DNA of 64,000 bases, from contig CANITF010000004.1 in NCBI GenBank assembly GCA_947470515.1, positions 78,837 through 142,836 of the forward strand, in the 5' to 3' direction. Position numbers and translations under genes: made by a program. Each line of letters begins with the position of its first letter. The first letter of the stretch is position 1. A model generated the notes under the pieces. The model was not told where the DNA came from, did not search any database, and was given only the letters and a program-made list of their open reading frames with translations. Of the stretch, positions 45,616 through 53,952 are shown in pieces. The DNA comes from Flavobacteriales bacterium (GTDB taxonomy: Bacteria; Bacteroidota; Bacteroidia; Flavobacteriales_D; Crocinitomicaceae).

Positions 45616-47745
45616 ATGATTCTCTGTATAGCCGAAAAGCCATCCGTAGCAAAAGACATAGCGGAAATTCTGGGAGCCCGAAATAGAAAAGACGGCTACT
45701 GGGAAGGAAATGGCTATTGGGTTAGTTGGACATTTGGACATTTATGTACGTTAAAAGAGCCACACGATTATAAAGAGAATTGGAAATGGTGGAAATTAGA
45801 AGATTTACCGATTATCCCTCAAAATTTTGGAATCAAGGTTGTAGATGACCCAGGAATCCAAAAACAATTTAAATGTATTGAAAATTTAGTCGCTCAATGT
45901 GAGTCTGTTATAAATTGCGGTGATGCTGGGCAGGAAGGAGAGTTGATTCAACGATGGGTTTTATTGAAGGCAAAATGCAATAAGCCTATTCAACGTCTAT
46001 GGATTTCATCACTTACCGAAGAAGCAATCAAAGAGGGTTTTAAAAAACTGAAAGATTCCAAACAATACGATAATTTGTATGCGGCTGGATCAGCTAGAGC
46101 AATTGGTGATTGGCTTTTAGGAATTAACGCAACGAGAGCGTTTACAAAGAAGTTCGGACAAGGAAAAGTAACACTTTCTGTAGGAAGGGTCCAAACGCCA
46201 ACTTTAGCAATGATTGTTCAACGTCAAAAGGAAATAAACGCTTTTACAACAGCTGAATATTGGGAACTTAAAACAACTTATCGGGATACAGAATTCTTGT
46301 GTCAGATTGACCGTTTGACAAGTGAAGAGAAGGCAAATAAAGGACTGGAATACCTAAAACAACATGAATTTGAAGTAACATCGTTTGAACAAAAAGAAGG
46401 AAAAGAAGGTAATCCTCGTTTGTTTGATTTAACTGGTCTTCAAGTTGAAGGAAACAAGAAATATGGCTTTTCAGCAGACGAAACGTTAAAGCTTGTGCAA
46501 AGTTTGTACGAAAAGAAAATTGTTACATATCCTCGTGTCGATACAACATATTTATCAGAAGATATTCATCCAAAAATTGAAGGAATTTTAAAAGGAATGC
46601 AGTATTATTCGCGTTTCACGGCACCATTATTACAAAAACCAATACCGAAATCAAAGACTGTTTTTGACGATAAAAAAGTTACTGATCACCATGCAATTAT
46701 TCCGACAGGAGTAAATCCAAGTGGTATTTCACCGTTTGAGCAACAAGTTTATGATTTAATTGCAAAACGGTTTGTAGCTGTATTCTATCCAGAATGTAAA
46801 GTGTCAAATACGACGGTTTTAGCCAAAGTTGGTACACTCGATTTTAAAGTTACGGGCAAGCAAATTATTGAACCAGGTTGGAGAGTTATTTACGACGAAC
46901 CGAAATCCCAAATTACGAATAACGAATCCCAAATCAAAGACGACGAAGAACGCGTACTCCCAATTTTCGAAAAAGGAGAAAAAGGACCTCATACACCAAT
47001 CGTTCACAAGGGAAAAACATCGCCTCCCAAGCCATATACAGAGGCAACATTACTTCGAGCTATGGAGACTGCTGGAAGACAGGTAGACGATGAAGAAATG
47101 CGTGAATTGATGAAAGATAATGGAATTGGTCGACCATCTACTCGTGCAAACATCATCGAAACATTATTCCGTCGGAAATACATTGAAAAGAACAGAAAAA
47201 ATATTCTTGCGACTCCAACTGGTATGGATCTAATTGATACCATTCAAAATGAATTATTGAAGAGCCCTGAATTAACAGGTAACTGGGAAAGAAAGATCCG
47301 TTTAATCGAAAAAGGAGAATACGAATTGGAAGTTTTTAAGCAAGAACTTTTCAAAATGGTGCGAGAATTAACGGATGAAGTGATTTTTAATAATTATAGG
47401 AAAATTCAAGTTGAACCACTTCAAAGTAGTACAATAGTTGTAAAAAAAGAACGAGCACCTCGAGTTGTAAAAGAAAAACCTGCTTTAGATTCTTTGAATT
47501 GCCCTAAATGTAAAACTGCCAAATTGATGAAAGGTAAAACTGCCTTAGGATGTTCTAATTATGCAGTTTGTGGGTTTAAAATTCCATTTGAAATATTGGG
47601 TAAAAAAATGACTGAATCTCAACTTTTGGACCTGTTAGAAAAAGGAAAAACAGGCCTTATAAAAGGCTTAATTATCCCTGGGAAAACTGAACCCGTAAAT
47701 GGAAAATTAACCTTAGATGGAAGTTTTAATATTGGAATAGGGTAA
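45616..47745 (+). CDS. topB: DNA topoisomerase III (type IA)
   Basis: Relaxes and decatenates DNA through a 5'-phosphotyrosine intermediate. The Toprim start ILCIAEKPSVAKDIAEILG and the DAGQEGELIQ block (residues ~100-109) bind metal. SVGRVQTPTLAMIV follows, and the active tyrosine is in VTYPRVDTTYLSEDI (about 303-317). The C-terminus has a zinc-ribbon-like CPKCKTAKL...CSNYAVC segment (about 632-655). At about 430-441 the sequence PKSQITNNESQI is encoded by a copy of the intergenic repeat family found just upstream of the gene. The frame is kept, and the insert sits in a hydrophilic stretch. Length 709. Confidence 0.95.
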   Translation: MILCIAEKPSVAKDIAEILGARNRKDGYWEGNGYWVSWTFGHLCTLKEPHDYKENWKWWKLEDLPIIPQNFGIKVVDDPGIQKQFKCIENLVAQCESVINCGDAGQEGELIQRWVLLKAKCNKPIQRLWISSLTEEAIKEGFKKLKDSKQYDNLYAAGSARAIGDWLLGINATRAFTKKFGQGKVTLSVGRVQTPTLAMIVQRQKEINAFTTAEYWELKTTYRDTEFLCQIDRLTSEEKANKGLEYLKQHEFEVTSFEQKEGKEGNPRLFDLTGLQVEGNKKYGFSADETLKLVQSLYEKKIVTYPRVDTTYLSEDIHPKIEGILKGMQYYSRFTAPLLQKPIPKSKTVFDDKKVTDHHAIIPTGVNPSGISPFEQQVYDLIAKRFVAVFYPECKVSNTTVLAKVGTLDFKVTGKQIIEPGWRVIYDEPKSQITNNESQIKDDEERVLPIFEKGEKGPHTPIVHKGKTSPPKPYTEATLLRAMETAGRQVDDEEMRELMKDNGIGRPSTRANIIETLFRRKYIEKNRKNILATPTGMDLIDTIQNELLKSPELTGNWERKIRLIEKGEYELEVFKQELFKMVRELTDEVIFNNYRKIQVEPLQSSTIVVKKERAPRVVKEKPALDSLNCPKCKTAKLMKGKTALGCSNYAVCGFKIPFEILGKKMTESQLLDLLEKGKTGLIKGLIIPGKTEPVNGKLTLDGSFNIGIG
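46902..46935. repeat. Repeat C copy inside the topB reading frame
   Basis: GAAATCCCAAATTACGAAT, then AACGAATCCCAAATC. It matches the repeat tract at 45570-45598 in order and wording. It is translated as part of topoisomerase III. Confidence 0.8.
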
Positions 47746-47961
47746 TCAACTTTTTTATCATAAAACAATTTATTTGAAGATCGTCCTTCTTCCTAAAGTC
47801 AATTAACTACAATTTCGTTTAAATGTTCTAAATTTATGCTAAATACAAATTTTGTTAAACCAAATTTATTTAGAAATTACTATGTGGTTGAAAATAGTCT
47901 AAAAGTATTAGCGCTGTAATCAAAACATTATTAATATTGAAATTCAGAATAAAACTATTCA

Positions 47962-49524
47962 ATGGCAAGCGAATCAAAAGGACTTTGGAAAATTATTGGA
48001 GCCTCCTCATTGGGGACTTTAATTGAATGGTATGATTTTTACATTTTCGGAAGTTTGGCGACGGTTATTTCGACTAAATTTTTTCCTTCAGACAATCCTA
48101 CGGCAGCTTTTTTAGCAACGCTAGCAACTTTTGCTGCTGGTTTTGTAGTTCGTCCTTTTGGAGCATTGTTCTTTGGCAGATTAGGTGATTTGATTGGAAG
48201 GAAATATACATTCATGGTGACCTTGCTTTTGATGGGAGGAGCCACTTTTCTTATCGGGTGTGTCCCATCCTACGAATCAATAGGATTTATGGCTCCCGTT
48301 TTAGTTCTGCTGTTGCGTTTGTTACAAGGATTAGCTTTAGGTGGAGAATATGGAGGAGCAGCGACGTATGTTGCAGAGCATGCGCCAGCTAATAAAAGAG
48401 GATATTGGACTTCTTGGATTCAAACAACTGCAACAGTAGGTTTATTTGTTTCATTGCTCGTCATTATGCTGACGCGTATGGCTTTGTCTAAAGAAGATTT
48501 CAATGAATGGGGATGGCGTGTACCTTTTTGGGTTTCGATAATCATGGTAGCTGTTTCCTATTTCATTCGTAAAAAAATGGGAGAATCCCCTTTATTTGCC
48601 AAAGTAAAAGCTGAAGGTCATCTTTCAAAAAATCCATTGAAAGAAAGTTTTGGGAACAAAGCAAATTTCAAATATGTGTTATTAGCACTTTTTGGTGCAA
48701 CAATGGGGCAAGGAGTTGTTTGGTATACAGGACAGTTTTATGCCATGAGTTTCATTGAAAAAATCTGCATGGTCGATAAGATGCAATCAGATGTTTTAAT
48801 TGCAATTGCCTTATTAATGGGAACTCCTTTCTTTCTCGTTTTTGGAGCCTTGTCAGATAAAATTGGAAGAAAGAAAATCATGCTTGCCGGAATGTTATTG
48901 GCTGTTTTTTGCTACCGACCAATCTATGAAAAAATGTATCAAACTGTTTCTATCAAGAATAAAGTTGAAATCGTTTCGAAGCAAAACACCAAATTATCGT
49001 TTGTAATAAATCCTAAAACTAATTTGAGAGATTCAGTTTATACTACGAACTATTATTACCAAGACGGAGCTGAAAAAACGGATGTTAAAACAATTTTTTT
49101 AATGTACAAAGGCAAAGGCATCGTTACCTCGAAAGAGGAAATCAAAGCTTCAATTATTGTCAATAATTCGGATAAATGGACATTGATTTGGATGGTGTTT
49201 ATTCAAGTTTTATTTGTGACAATGGTGTATGGCCCAATCGCTGCTTTCCTTGTTGAATTGTTTCCTACAAATATCAGATATACTTCAATGTCTTTGCCGT
49301 ATCATATTGGGAATGGTGTTTTTGGAGGATTATTACCTGCCGTTGCTGTTTATCTTGCAACAAAGGCGAATGATGCAAATAGTTTGGCTGAATCTGCAGG
49401 TCAACAATTACCCTACGATAAGCCATATTTAGAAGGATTGTGGTATCCAATAATTGTTTCAGGCGTTTGTTTCATTATTGGAATGGTCTATATTAATTCA
49501 AAACACAAACACATTGATGATTAG
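47962..49524 (+). CDS. MHS-family (MFS) transporter with large central insert
   Basis: Major facilitator of the metabolite:H+ symporter group. Marks: GTLIEWYDFYIFGSLA (about 14-29), the loop motif GRLGDLIGRKYTFM (about 73-86), LLQGLALGGEYGGAATYVAEH and, in the second half, ALSDKIGRKKIM. Relatives take up dicarboxylates, proline/betaine or similar. At 520 residues it is some 90 longer than the usual 430 because of a hydrophilic insert (about 313-403: ...KNKVEIVSKQNTKL...VNNSDKW) between helices of the C-terminal half. A small two-helix protein starts two bases after the stop. Confidence 0.93.
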   Translation: MASESKGLWKIIGASSLGTLIEWYDFYIFGSLATVISTKFFPSDNPTAAFLATLATFAAGFVVRPFGALFFGRLGDLIGRKYTFMVTLLLMGGATFLIGCVPSYESIGFMAPVLVLLLRLLQGLALGGEYGGAATYVAEHAPANKRGYWTSWIQTTATVGLFVSLLVIMLTRMALSKEDFNEWGWRVPFWVSIIMVAVSYFIRKKMGESPLFAKVKAEGHLSKNPLKESFGNKANFKYVLLALFGATMGQGVVWYTGQFYAMSFIEKICMVDKMQSDVLIAIALLMGTPFFLVFGALSDKIGRKKIMLAGMLLAVFCYRPIYEKMYQTVSIKNKVEIVSKQNTKLSFVINPKTNLRDSVYTTNYYYQDGAEKTDVKTIFLMYKGKGIVTSKEEIKASIIVNNSDKWTLIWMVFIQVLFVTMVYGPIAAFLVELFPTNIRYTSMSLPYHIGNGVFGGLLPAVAVYLATKANDANSLAESAGQQLPYDKPYLEGLWYPIIVSGVCFIIGMVYINSKHKHIDD

Positions 49525-49525
49525 T

Positions 49526-49750
49526 ATGAATAAATTAAAACGACTACTGGGAATTGTGTGGATTTTACTCGCAATAGCTTGTGCTTATTTTGGCATCACC
49601 GATTTTGGGTGGCCGAAAGTTGCTCATCCTAAAGGAAATGATGATTTGGTTTTTGGAATAATAATTCTATTTGTACTAATGCCAATAATTGTTGGAGGAC
49701 TTTTGAAGTTTGGGATTTATGCCATTCAAGGATTATATGATGAAGAATAA
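49526..49750 (+). CDS. Small two-helix membrane protein linked to the MHS transporter (74 aa)
   Basis: Two hydrophobic segments (LLGIVWILLAIACAYFGI and LVFGIIILFVLMPIIVGGLL) joined by a short polar loop. It resembles the short DUF6814-like proteins that often follow MHS transporters in Bacteroidota (from memory, not checked). The ATG at 49526 is two bases past the transporter stop, so the pair is almost certainly cotranscribed. A role as a small accessory subunit is an inference from position. Confidence 0.82.
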   Translation: MNKLKRLLGIVWILLAIACAYFGITDFGWPKVAHPKGNDDLVFGIIILFVLMPIIVGGLLKFGIYAIQGLYDEE

Positions 49751-49791
49751 TTTGTATATTTATTCAAATATTCAAATATCAAATAATATTC

Positions 49792-50130
49792 ATGAAAAAT
49801 TTATTCTTACTCTTAACATTAACAATTGGAGGAATCACTTCAGTAAATGCACAAAAAGTTTATTCTGTAGCTTACGAAAGTCAAGCTGACGTGAAAGTAT
49901 TCGTTGTTGATTATGAAAGTCAGGCTGATCTGAAGGTTTACAAAGTAGATTATGAAAGTCAAGCTGGAGACAATGACGGAAAGTGGTTTTTTACAGATTA
50001 TGAAAGTCAAGCAAAAACAAAAGTGTTTTTTGTAAAATATGAAAGTCAAGCAGATTTAAAAGTCTTCTTCGTTGATTACGAAAGTCAAGCTGGTTGGAAA
50101 AATAGTTCGAAGAAAGCTAAAATGTATTAA
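49792..50130 (+). CDS. Secreted YESQA-repeat protein (112 aa)
   Basis: A signal peptide (LFLLLTLTIGGITSVNAQ) is followed by six copies of the pentapeptide YESQA, spaced 12-16 residues and joined by short beta-strand-like links such as DLKVFFVD. The tail is basic (KNSSKKAKMY). It resembles the small DUF6150-type family of Bacteroidota, in which such repeats occur; the function is not known. The regular beta pattern suggests a small solenoid or fibre. The DNA repeats (TATGAAAGTCAAGCTGA and variants) are recent enough to be seen at base level. Confidence 0.85.
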   Translation: MKNLFLLLTLTIGGITSVNAQKVYSVAYESQADVKVFVVDYESQADLKVYKVDYESQAGDNDGKWFFTDYESQAKTKVFFVKYESQADLKVFFVDYESQAGWKNSSKKAKMY

Positions 50131-50135
50131 TATAT

Positions 50136-50177
50136 AAAAATGTAAGGTTGCGTTGCATCACAACCCTGCATTTTTTT
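50136..50177. terminator. Bidirectional terminator between the YESQA gene and the ABC exporter
   Basis: GGTTG (50146-50150) and CAACC (50161-50165) form the core stem, extended with mismatches by TGTA/TGCA and flanked by an A-run and a T-run. It lies between convergent genes. Confidence 0.7.
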
Positions 50178-50189
50178 CCCATGCCTTAT

Positions 50190-51926
50190 TTATATTCTAC
50201 TTTGATACGTAAACAATTCCCAGTATCTGCCTTTGCTTTCAATTAACTCATCGTGTTTTCCTTTCTCAACAATATTCCCATCTTCGATGACCAATATTTG
50301 ATTTGCTTTTTGAATGGTACTCAATCGGTGAGCAATAACGAATGTAGTTCTGTCTTTCATTAATTCTTGTAGGCTCTTTTGAATGAAAGCTTCACTTTCG
50401 GTATCAAGATTCGATGTCGCTTCATCCAAAATGATGATTTTAGGATCAGCTAACAAAGCTCTCGCAATTGAAATCCGTTGGCGTTGACCACCAGACAATT
50501 TAACGCCTCTCTCCCCAATAACAGTGTCTAATCCTAAGTCAAACCGATCTGTGAATTCATTTACATATGCTCCTTTGACTGCAGCTAATAATTGTTCTTC
50601 TGTAGCATTTGGTCTTGGAAATAATATGTTTTCACGAATAGTTCCTTCGTATAAAAAATCATCTTGCAAGACAACACCAAGATTTGCACGGTAACTACTT
50701 AAATTAACAGTTGAAATATCAATTCCATCAATTGTCACTTTGCCTCCTTTAGGATTCAAAAAAGTTGCCGCTAATCCTGCGATTGTTGATTTCCCAGAAC
50801 CAGAAGAACCAACTAACGCAGTGACACTTCCTGCATGAGCATCGAATGAAATATCGTGCAACACTTCTTTATTTTCATCATAACTGAAGGCAACATGTTC
50901 GAAAATAATATCACCTTTAATCTTCCCTAATTTCACCGTTCGAACAGTAGAATCATCTTCTTCATCCATTTCCATAATTTCCTGCGTACGGTCCAATCCA
51001 GCCATTGCTTCAGTCAATTGACTTCCGATATTACTCATCTGAACAATTGGTGCAATCATAAATCCTAAGAACAAGGTAAAAGAAATAAAATCACCATATG
51101 TCATTGTGTTGTGCATGATAAAATAACCTCCAATCCCCATAATTCCTGCTGAAGCTAATCCTAATAAAAAAGTCGATGAACTTGTGATTAATGCTGTTGC
51201 CGTTAAACTCTTTTTTACATTTTGAAACAAACGTTCAACCCCATCTTCAAACGTTTTGTTTTCTTGTTCTTCAGCATTGAATCCTTTTATCACTCGAACA
51301 CCATTTAAGGTTTCTGTTAAACGGCCTGTTACTTCAGCATTTAATTTCCCTCGAACTCTAAAAATAGGACGGATATATGCAAATGCCTTTAATGCCACAA
51401 AAGCAAAAATTGCAACTGGAACTAATACAAATATTGTCATTAACCAATTGATTTTTATCAGAATCACTAACGATAATATTGCTGTAAAAGTTCCTCCAAT
51501 TAATTGAACTAATCCTGTTCCAACCAAATTTCTAACACCTTCAACATCATTCATAACACGTGAAACTAATGCTCCTGATTTGTTATTGTCGAAATAACTA
51601 ATTGGTAGTTTTAATAGTTTTTTCTGAACTTTTGCTCTCAATTCTGAAATTAACAATTGCGCTTCAACACTTAAAAGGCGTGTGAGTGAAAAAGAGGTGA
51701 CAGTTTGCACTAGCAAAGCAAGACATACAACTATTAATAGTGTGTAAAGTGTTTCCATGTCTTTTGAGGGAATCACCTCATCGATAAGGTTTTTACTGGC
51801 ATAAGGAAGCACTAAACCTGCTAAACTTCTAATGATGATTAAAATTAATCCAATAAAAATAATTTTTTTTCGAGGCCAGATAAACTCCTTAAAGGCCCAT
51901 TTAAATGATACTTTTTTTTTGCTCAT
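50190..51926 (-). CDS. ABC exporter, fused membrane and ATPase domains (MsbA-like)
   Basis: Half-transporter expected to work as a homodimer. Six membrane helices occupy about residues 1-315. The ATPase part has Walker A GSSGSGKST, the Q-loop LQDDFLYEGTIRENI, signature LSGGQRQR, Walker B IIILDEATSNLD and the switch IAHRLSTI. The sequence is of the MsbA/multidrug type; lipid flipping or drug export cannot be told apart here. The ATG at 51926 (578 aa) gives MSKKKVSFKWAFKEF; the 15-residue longer reading adds no family sequence. Confidence 0.95.
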   Translation of the reverse strand: MSKKKVSFKWAFKEFIWPRKKIIFIGLILIIIRSLAGLVLPYASKNLIDEVIPSKDMETLYTLLIVVCLALLVQTVTSFSLTRLLSVEAQLLISELRAKVQKKLLKLPISYFDNNKSGALVSRVMNDVEGVRNLVGTGLVQLIGGTFTAILSLVILIKINWLMTIFVLVPVAIFAFVALKAFAYIRPIFRVRGKLNAEVTGRLTETLNGVRVIKGFNAEEQENKTFEDGVERLFQNVKKSLTATALITSSSTFLLGLASAGIMGIGGYFIMHNTMTYGDFISFTLFLGFMIAPIVQMSNIGSQLTEAMAGLDRTQEIMEMDEEDDSTVRTVKLGKIKGDIIFEHVAFSYDENKEVLHDISFDAHAGSVTALVGSSGSGKSTIAGLAATFLNPKGGKVTIDGIDISTVNLSSYRANLGVVLQDDFLYEGTIRENILFPRPNATEEQLLAAVKGAYVNEFTDRFDLGLDTVIGERGVKLSGGQRQRISIARALLADPKIIILDEATSNLDTESEAFIQKSLQELMKDRTTFVIAHRLSTIQKANQILVIEDGNIVEKGKHDELIESKGRYWELFTYQSRI

Positions 51927-52109
51927 GTGCCACTCTCGACGAATATCAAGCCAAAAACAAAAGTGTGACAATAAGGCAGAATTTGTTCTGATTATCTAAT
52001 TCAATCAATGGAAAGTCATTGTTGTTTTTATGATTTCAAAATCAAGTGATTTAATAACTTATTCCTAAATTTACAGAATATTGATGGGTAAAATAGATCA
52101 ATTATAAGT

Positions 52110-52187
52110 CGTGTAAAATGCAATTCGGTGATTATTAAGAAATTTATTTGAATTTAATTTTGCTTATCAATTTAAACATTTTACACG
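52110..52187. promoter_or_regulatory. 11-bp inverted repeat flanking a candidate -7 box upstream of the MiaE-like gene
   Basis: CGTGTAAAATG (52110-52120) and CATTTTACACG (52177-52187) are perfect inverted copies 56 bases apart. TAATTTTG (52155-52162), a good -7 box, lies between them, but no clear TTG is seen at the -33 distance. It could be a pair of operator half-sites. Confidence 0.4.
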
Positions 52188-52214
52188 TTATTTATCCATT
52201 CTAAAAAGTTAAAT

Positions 52215-52796
52215 ATGCTCGGACTTAAACTTCCTACCGATCCAAGATGGGTAAACATAGTTGAAACAAACATTGAAGAAATTTTAACTGATCATGCTTG
52301 GTGTGAGCAAAAAGCAGCAACAAATGCAATTTCAATAATTTCCCTTAATTCAGAAAAACCTGATTTAGTTACCGAAATGCTAGCTTTAGCAAAAGAAGAA
52401 TTAGAGCATTTTCAAATGGTCTTCGATCTTATCAAAAAGAAAGGGTTGATTCTAGGAAGAGAAAGAAAAGATAGTTATGTGAATGAACTGTACAAATACA
52501 TGAACAAAGGTGGTTCAAGAGAAGACTCTTTTGTGGATCGAATGCTCTTTTCAGCTATGATTGAAGCAAGAAGTTGTGAACGATTTAAACTCTTAGCCGA
52601 AAAAATTTCTGATCCTGAATTGTCAAAATTTTACCATGATTTAATGGTTAGTGAAGCTGGTCATTACACAACCTTTCTTGGGTTTGCTCGAAAATATGCT
52701 GGTAAAATGGATGTCAATAAACGTTGGGCTGAATGGTTAGAATTTGAAGCAATTGTCATTCAAAATTATGGAAAAGAAGAAACTATTCATGGATAA
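52215..52796 (+). CDS. miaE: MiaE-like tRNA hydroxylase
   Basis: Non-heme diiron monooxygenase of the ferritin-like fold, related to the enzyme that hydroxylates the isopentenyl group of ms2i6A37 in tRNA. Metal-binding patterns are visible: EELEHFQMVFDLI (about residues 60-72), a second glutamate in MIEARSCERF (about 115-124) and SEAGHYTTFL (about 145-154). The 193 residues fit the Bacteroidota form of the family. It is preceded by an 11-bp inverted repeat and stands alone. Confidence 0.88.
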   Translation: MLGLKLPTDPRWVNIVETNIEEILTDHAWCEQKAATNAISIISLNSEKPDLVTEMLALAKEELEHFQMVFDLIKKKGLILGRERKDSYVNELYKYMNKGGSREDSFVDRMLFSAMIEARSCERFKLLAEKISDPELSKFYHDLMVSEAGHYTTFLGFARKYAGKMDVNKRWAEWLEFEAIVIQNYGKEETIHG

Positions 52797-52936
52797 ATAG
52801 TTCTTAAAGCAAGACAGTAAAGGTTTTTTATTGATTGAAAGACATCATGTTAATCGTTTTCGGAGCGAATACAATTCTAAACTATTTTATTCTTCGTTTA
52901 TTTGTAAGCGATAAAAATTGAAAAAAATTGAAAAAA

Positions 52937-53338
52937 ATGACGAAAGGATCAATCAAACAAGAAGTAATTTTCACAGCAAAACCTGAGATTGTTTATGATT
53001 TAATCATGAACCCAGAAAAACATGCTGATTTTACGCAATCGGAAGTTTCAATGAGTAATGAAATAGGGGGAACTTTTAATTCTTACGATGGATATATTAA
53101 TGGAAAAAATTGTGAACTAATTCCTGGTAAAAAGATAGTTCAAGAATGGCATTTTGATGAAGATGAATGGGATGAAGATCATTTCTCAATTTGTACGTTT
53201 ATTTTCGAACCTTTCCAAGCCGGAACAAAATTAATCTTTACACAAACAAATATTCCAGAACATAAAGTTGAAGCCTTAGAAGCTGGATGGGAAGAATTTT
53301 ATTGGGAGCCAATGATGGATTACTTGGATGAGAATTGA
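52937..53338 (+). CDS. SRPBCC-fold protein, AHSA1-like
   Basis: Small START/Bet v1-like protein, 133 residues. Marks of the AHSA1 group: KQEVIFTAKPEIVYDLIMNPEKHADFT near the N-terminus (seen in two adjoining parts), GGTFNSYDGYINGKN, KIVQEWHFDEDEWDEDHFS and a C-terminal helix with the EAGWEEFYWEPM motif. Such proteins bind hydrophobic ligands or Hsp90-type partners; the ligand is unknown. The start is set at the ATG at 52937; the upstream in-frame TTG is less likely. The preceding A-rich tract contains AAAAAATTG twice. Confidence 0.85.
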   Translation: MTKGSIKQEVIFTAKPEIVYDLIMNPEKHADFTQSEVSMSNEIGGTFNSYDGYINGKNCELIPGKKIVQEWHFDEDEWDEDHFSICTFIFEPFQAGTKLIFTQTNIPEHKVEALEAGWEEFYWEPMMDYLDEN

Positions 53339-53467
53339 GTAGAAAAAGGAGAGAATTTAGATAGTTTCACTTTAAAACCTTAATTTTGCCACAATTATAA
53401 AAATGAAGATAATCTTGTTTTCATTTAATACAACTAATTAAGGCATTAAAGTCTCCAAAAATCAAGT

Positions 53468-53911
53468 ATGAAACGCATTATTGAATATAGAAAATTATTT
53501 GACGTTACACCAGACGCAGATTTAAATAAGCTAAAAACAGTTTATAGAAAATTGGTGAAAGAATGGCATCCAGATAAATTTCAAGAAGGAGATCCTTTAA
53601 AAGCTCAAGCCGAATCAAAAAGTAAAGTAATTATAGATGCATATCAGTTTTTGGTGAGTATCAATCCTGAAACACATGTGCAAAATAAAGAGGAGTACCT
53701 TTTAACAACTTCTACTTCTGGGATAGATGATTTTTCGTATAAGGGCGTTACCTTAAAAATCACGTTCCAAAATGGCAGTACATATGAATATTTTAATGTT
53801 CAAAAAGGAACGTATCAGAAATTGGTGAATTCACCAACTCAAGCACGTTTTGCTAGACGACACATCTTACATTCACACTTGTACAGAAACGTAAGTAAAG
53901 CAACATTGTAA
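53468..53911 (+). CDS. J-domain protein fused to a KTSC domain
   Basis: The first 60 residues form a J-domain: YRKLFDVTPDADLNKLKTVY, then LVKEWHPDKFQEGD with the essential HPD at about 36-38. The Lys/Arg-rich helix before HPD is present. The C-terminal part (about 85-147) is a KTSC domain: FSYKGVTLKITFQNGS, TYEYFNVQKGTYQKLV and FARRHILHSHLYRNV. KTSC domains occur alone or with nucleic-acid enzymes and are thought to bind RNA or protein. The fusion would bring DnaK to whatever KTSC binds. Upstream TAATTTTG (53381-53388) may be a weak -7 box. Confidence 0.9.
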   Translation: MKRIIEYRKLFDVTPDADLNKLKTVYRKLVKEWHPDKFQEGDPLKAQAESKSKVIIDAYQFLVSINPETHVQNKEEYLLTTSTSGIDDFSYKGVTLKITFQNGSTYEYFNVQKGTYQKLVNSPTQARFARRHILHSHLYRNVSKATL

Positions 53912-53952
53912 TAAATGTTCTTTGTTTTTTATCTTTAAGCTTTCCATTCATT

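Noticed and set aside
52910..52940. A-rich direct repeat (AAAAAATTG twice) before the SRPBCC gene
   Set aside because: Simple A-tract slippage is enough to explain it, and no conserved structure is visible.
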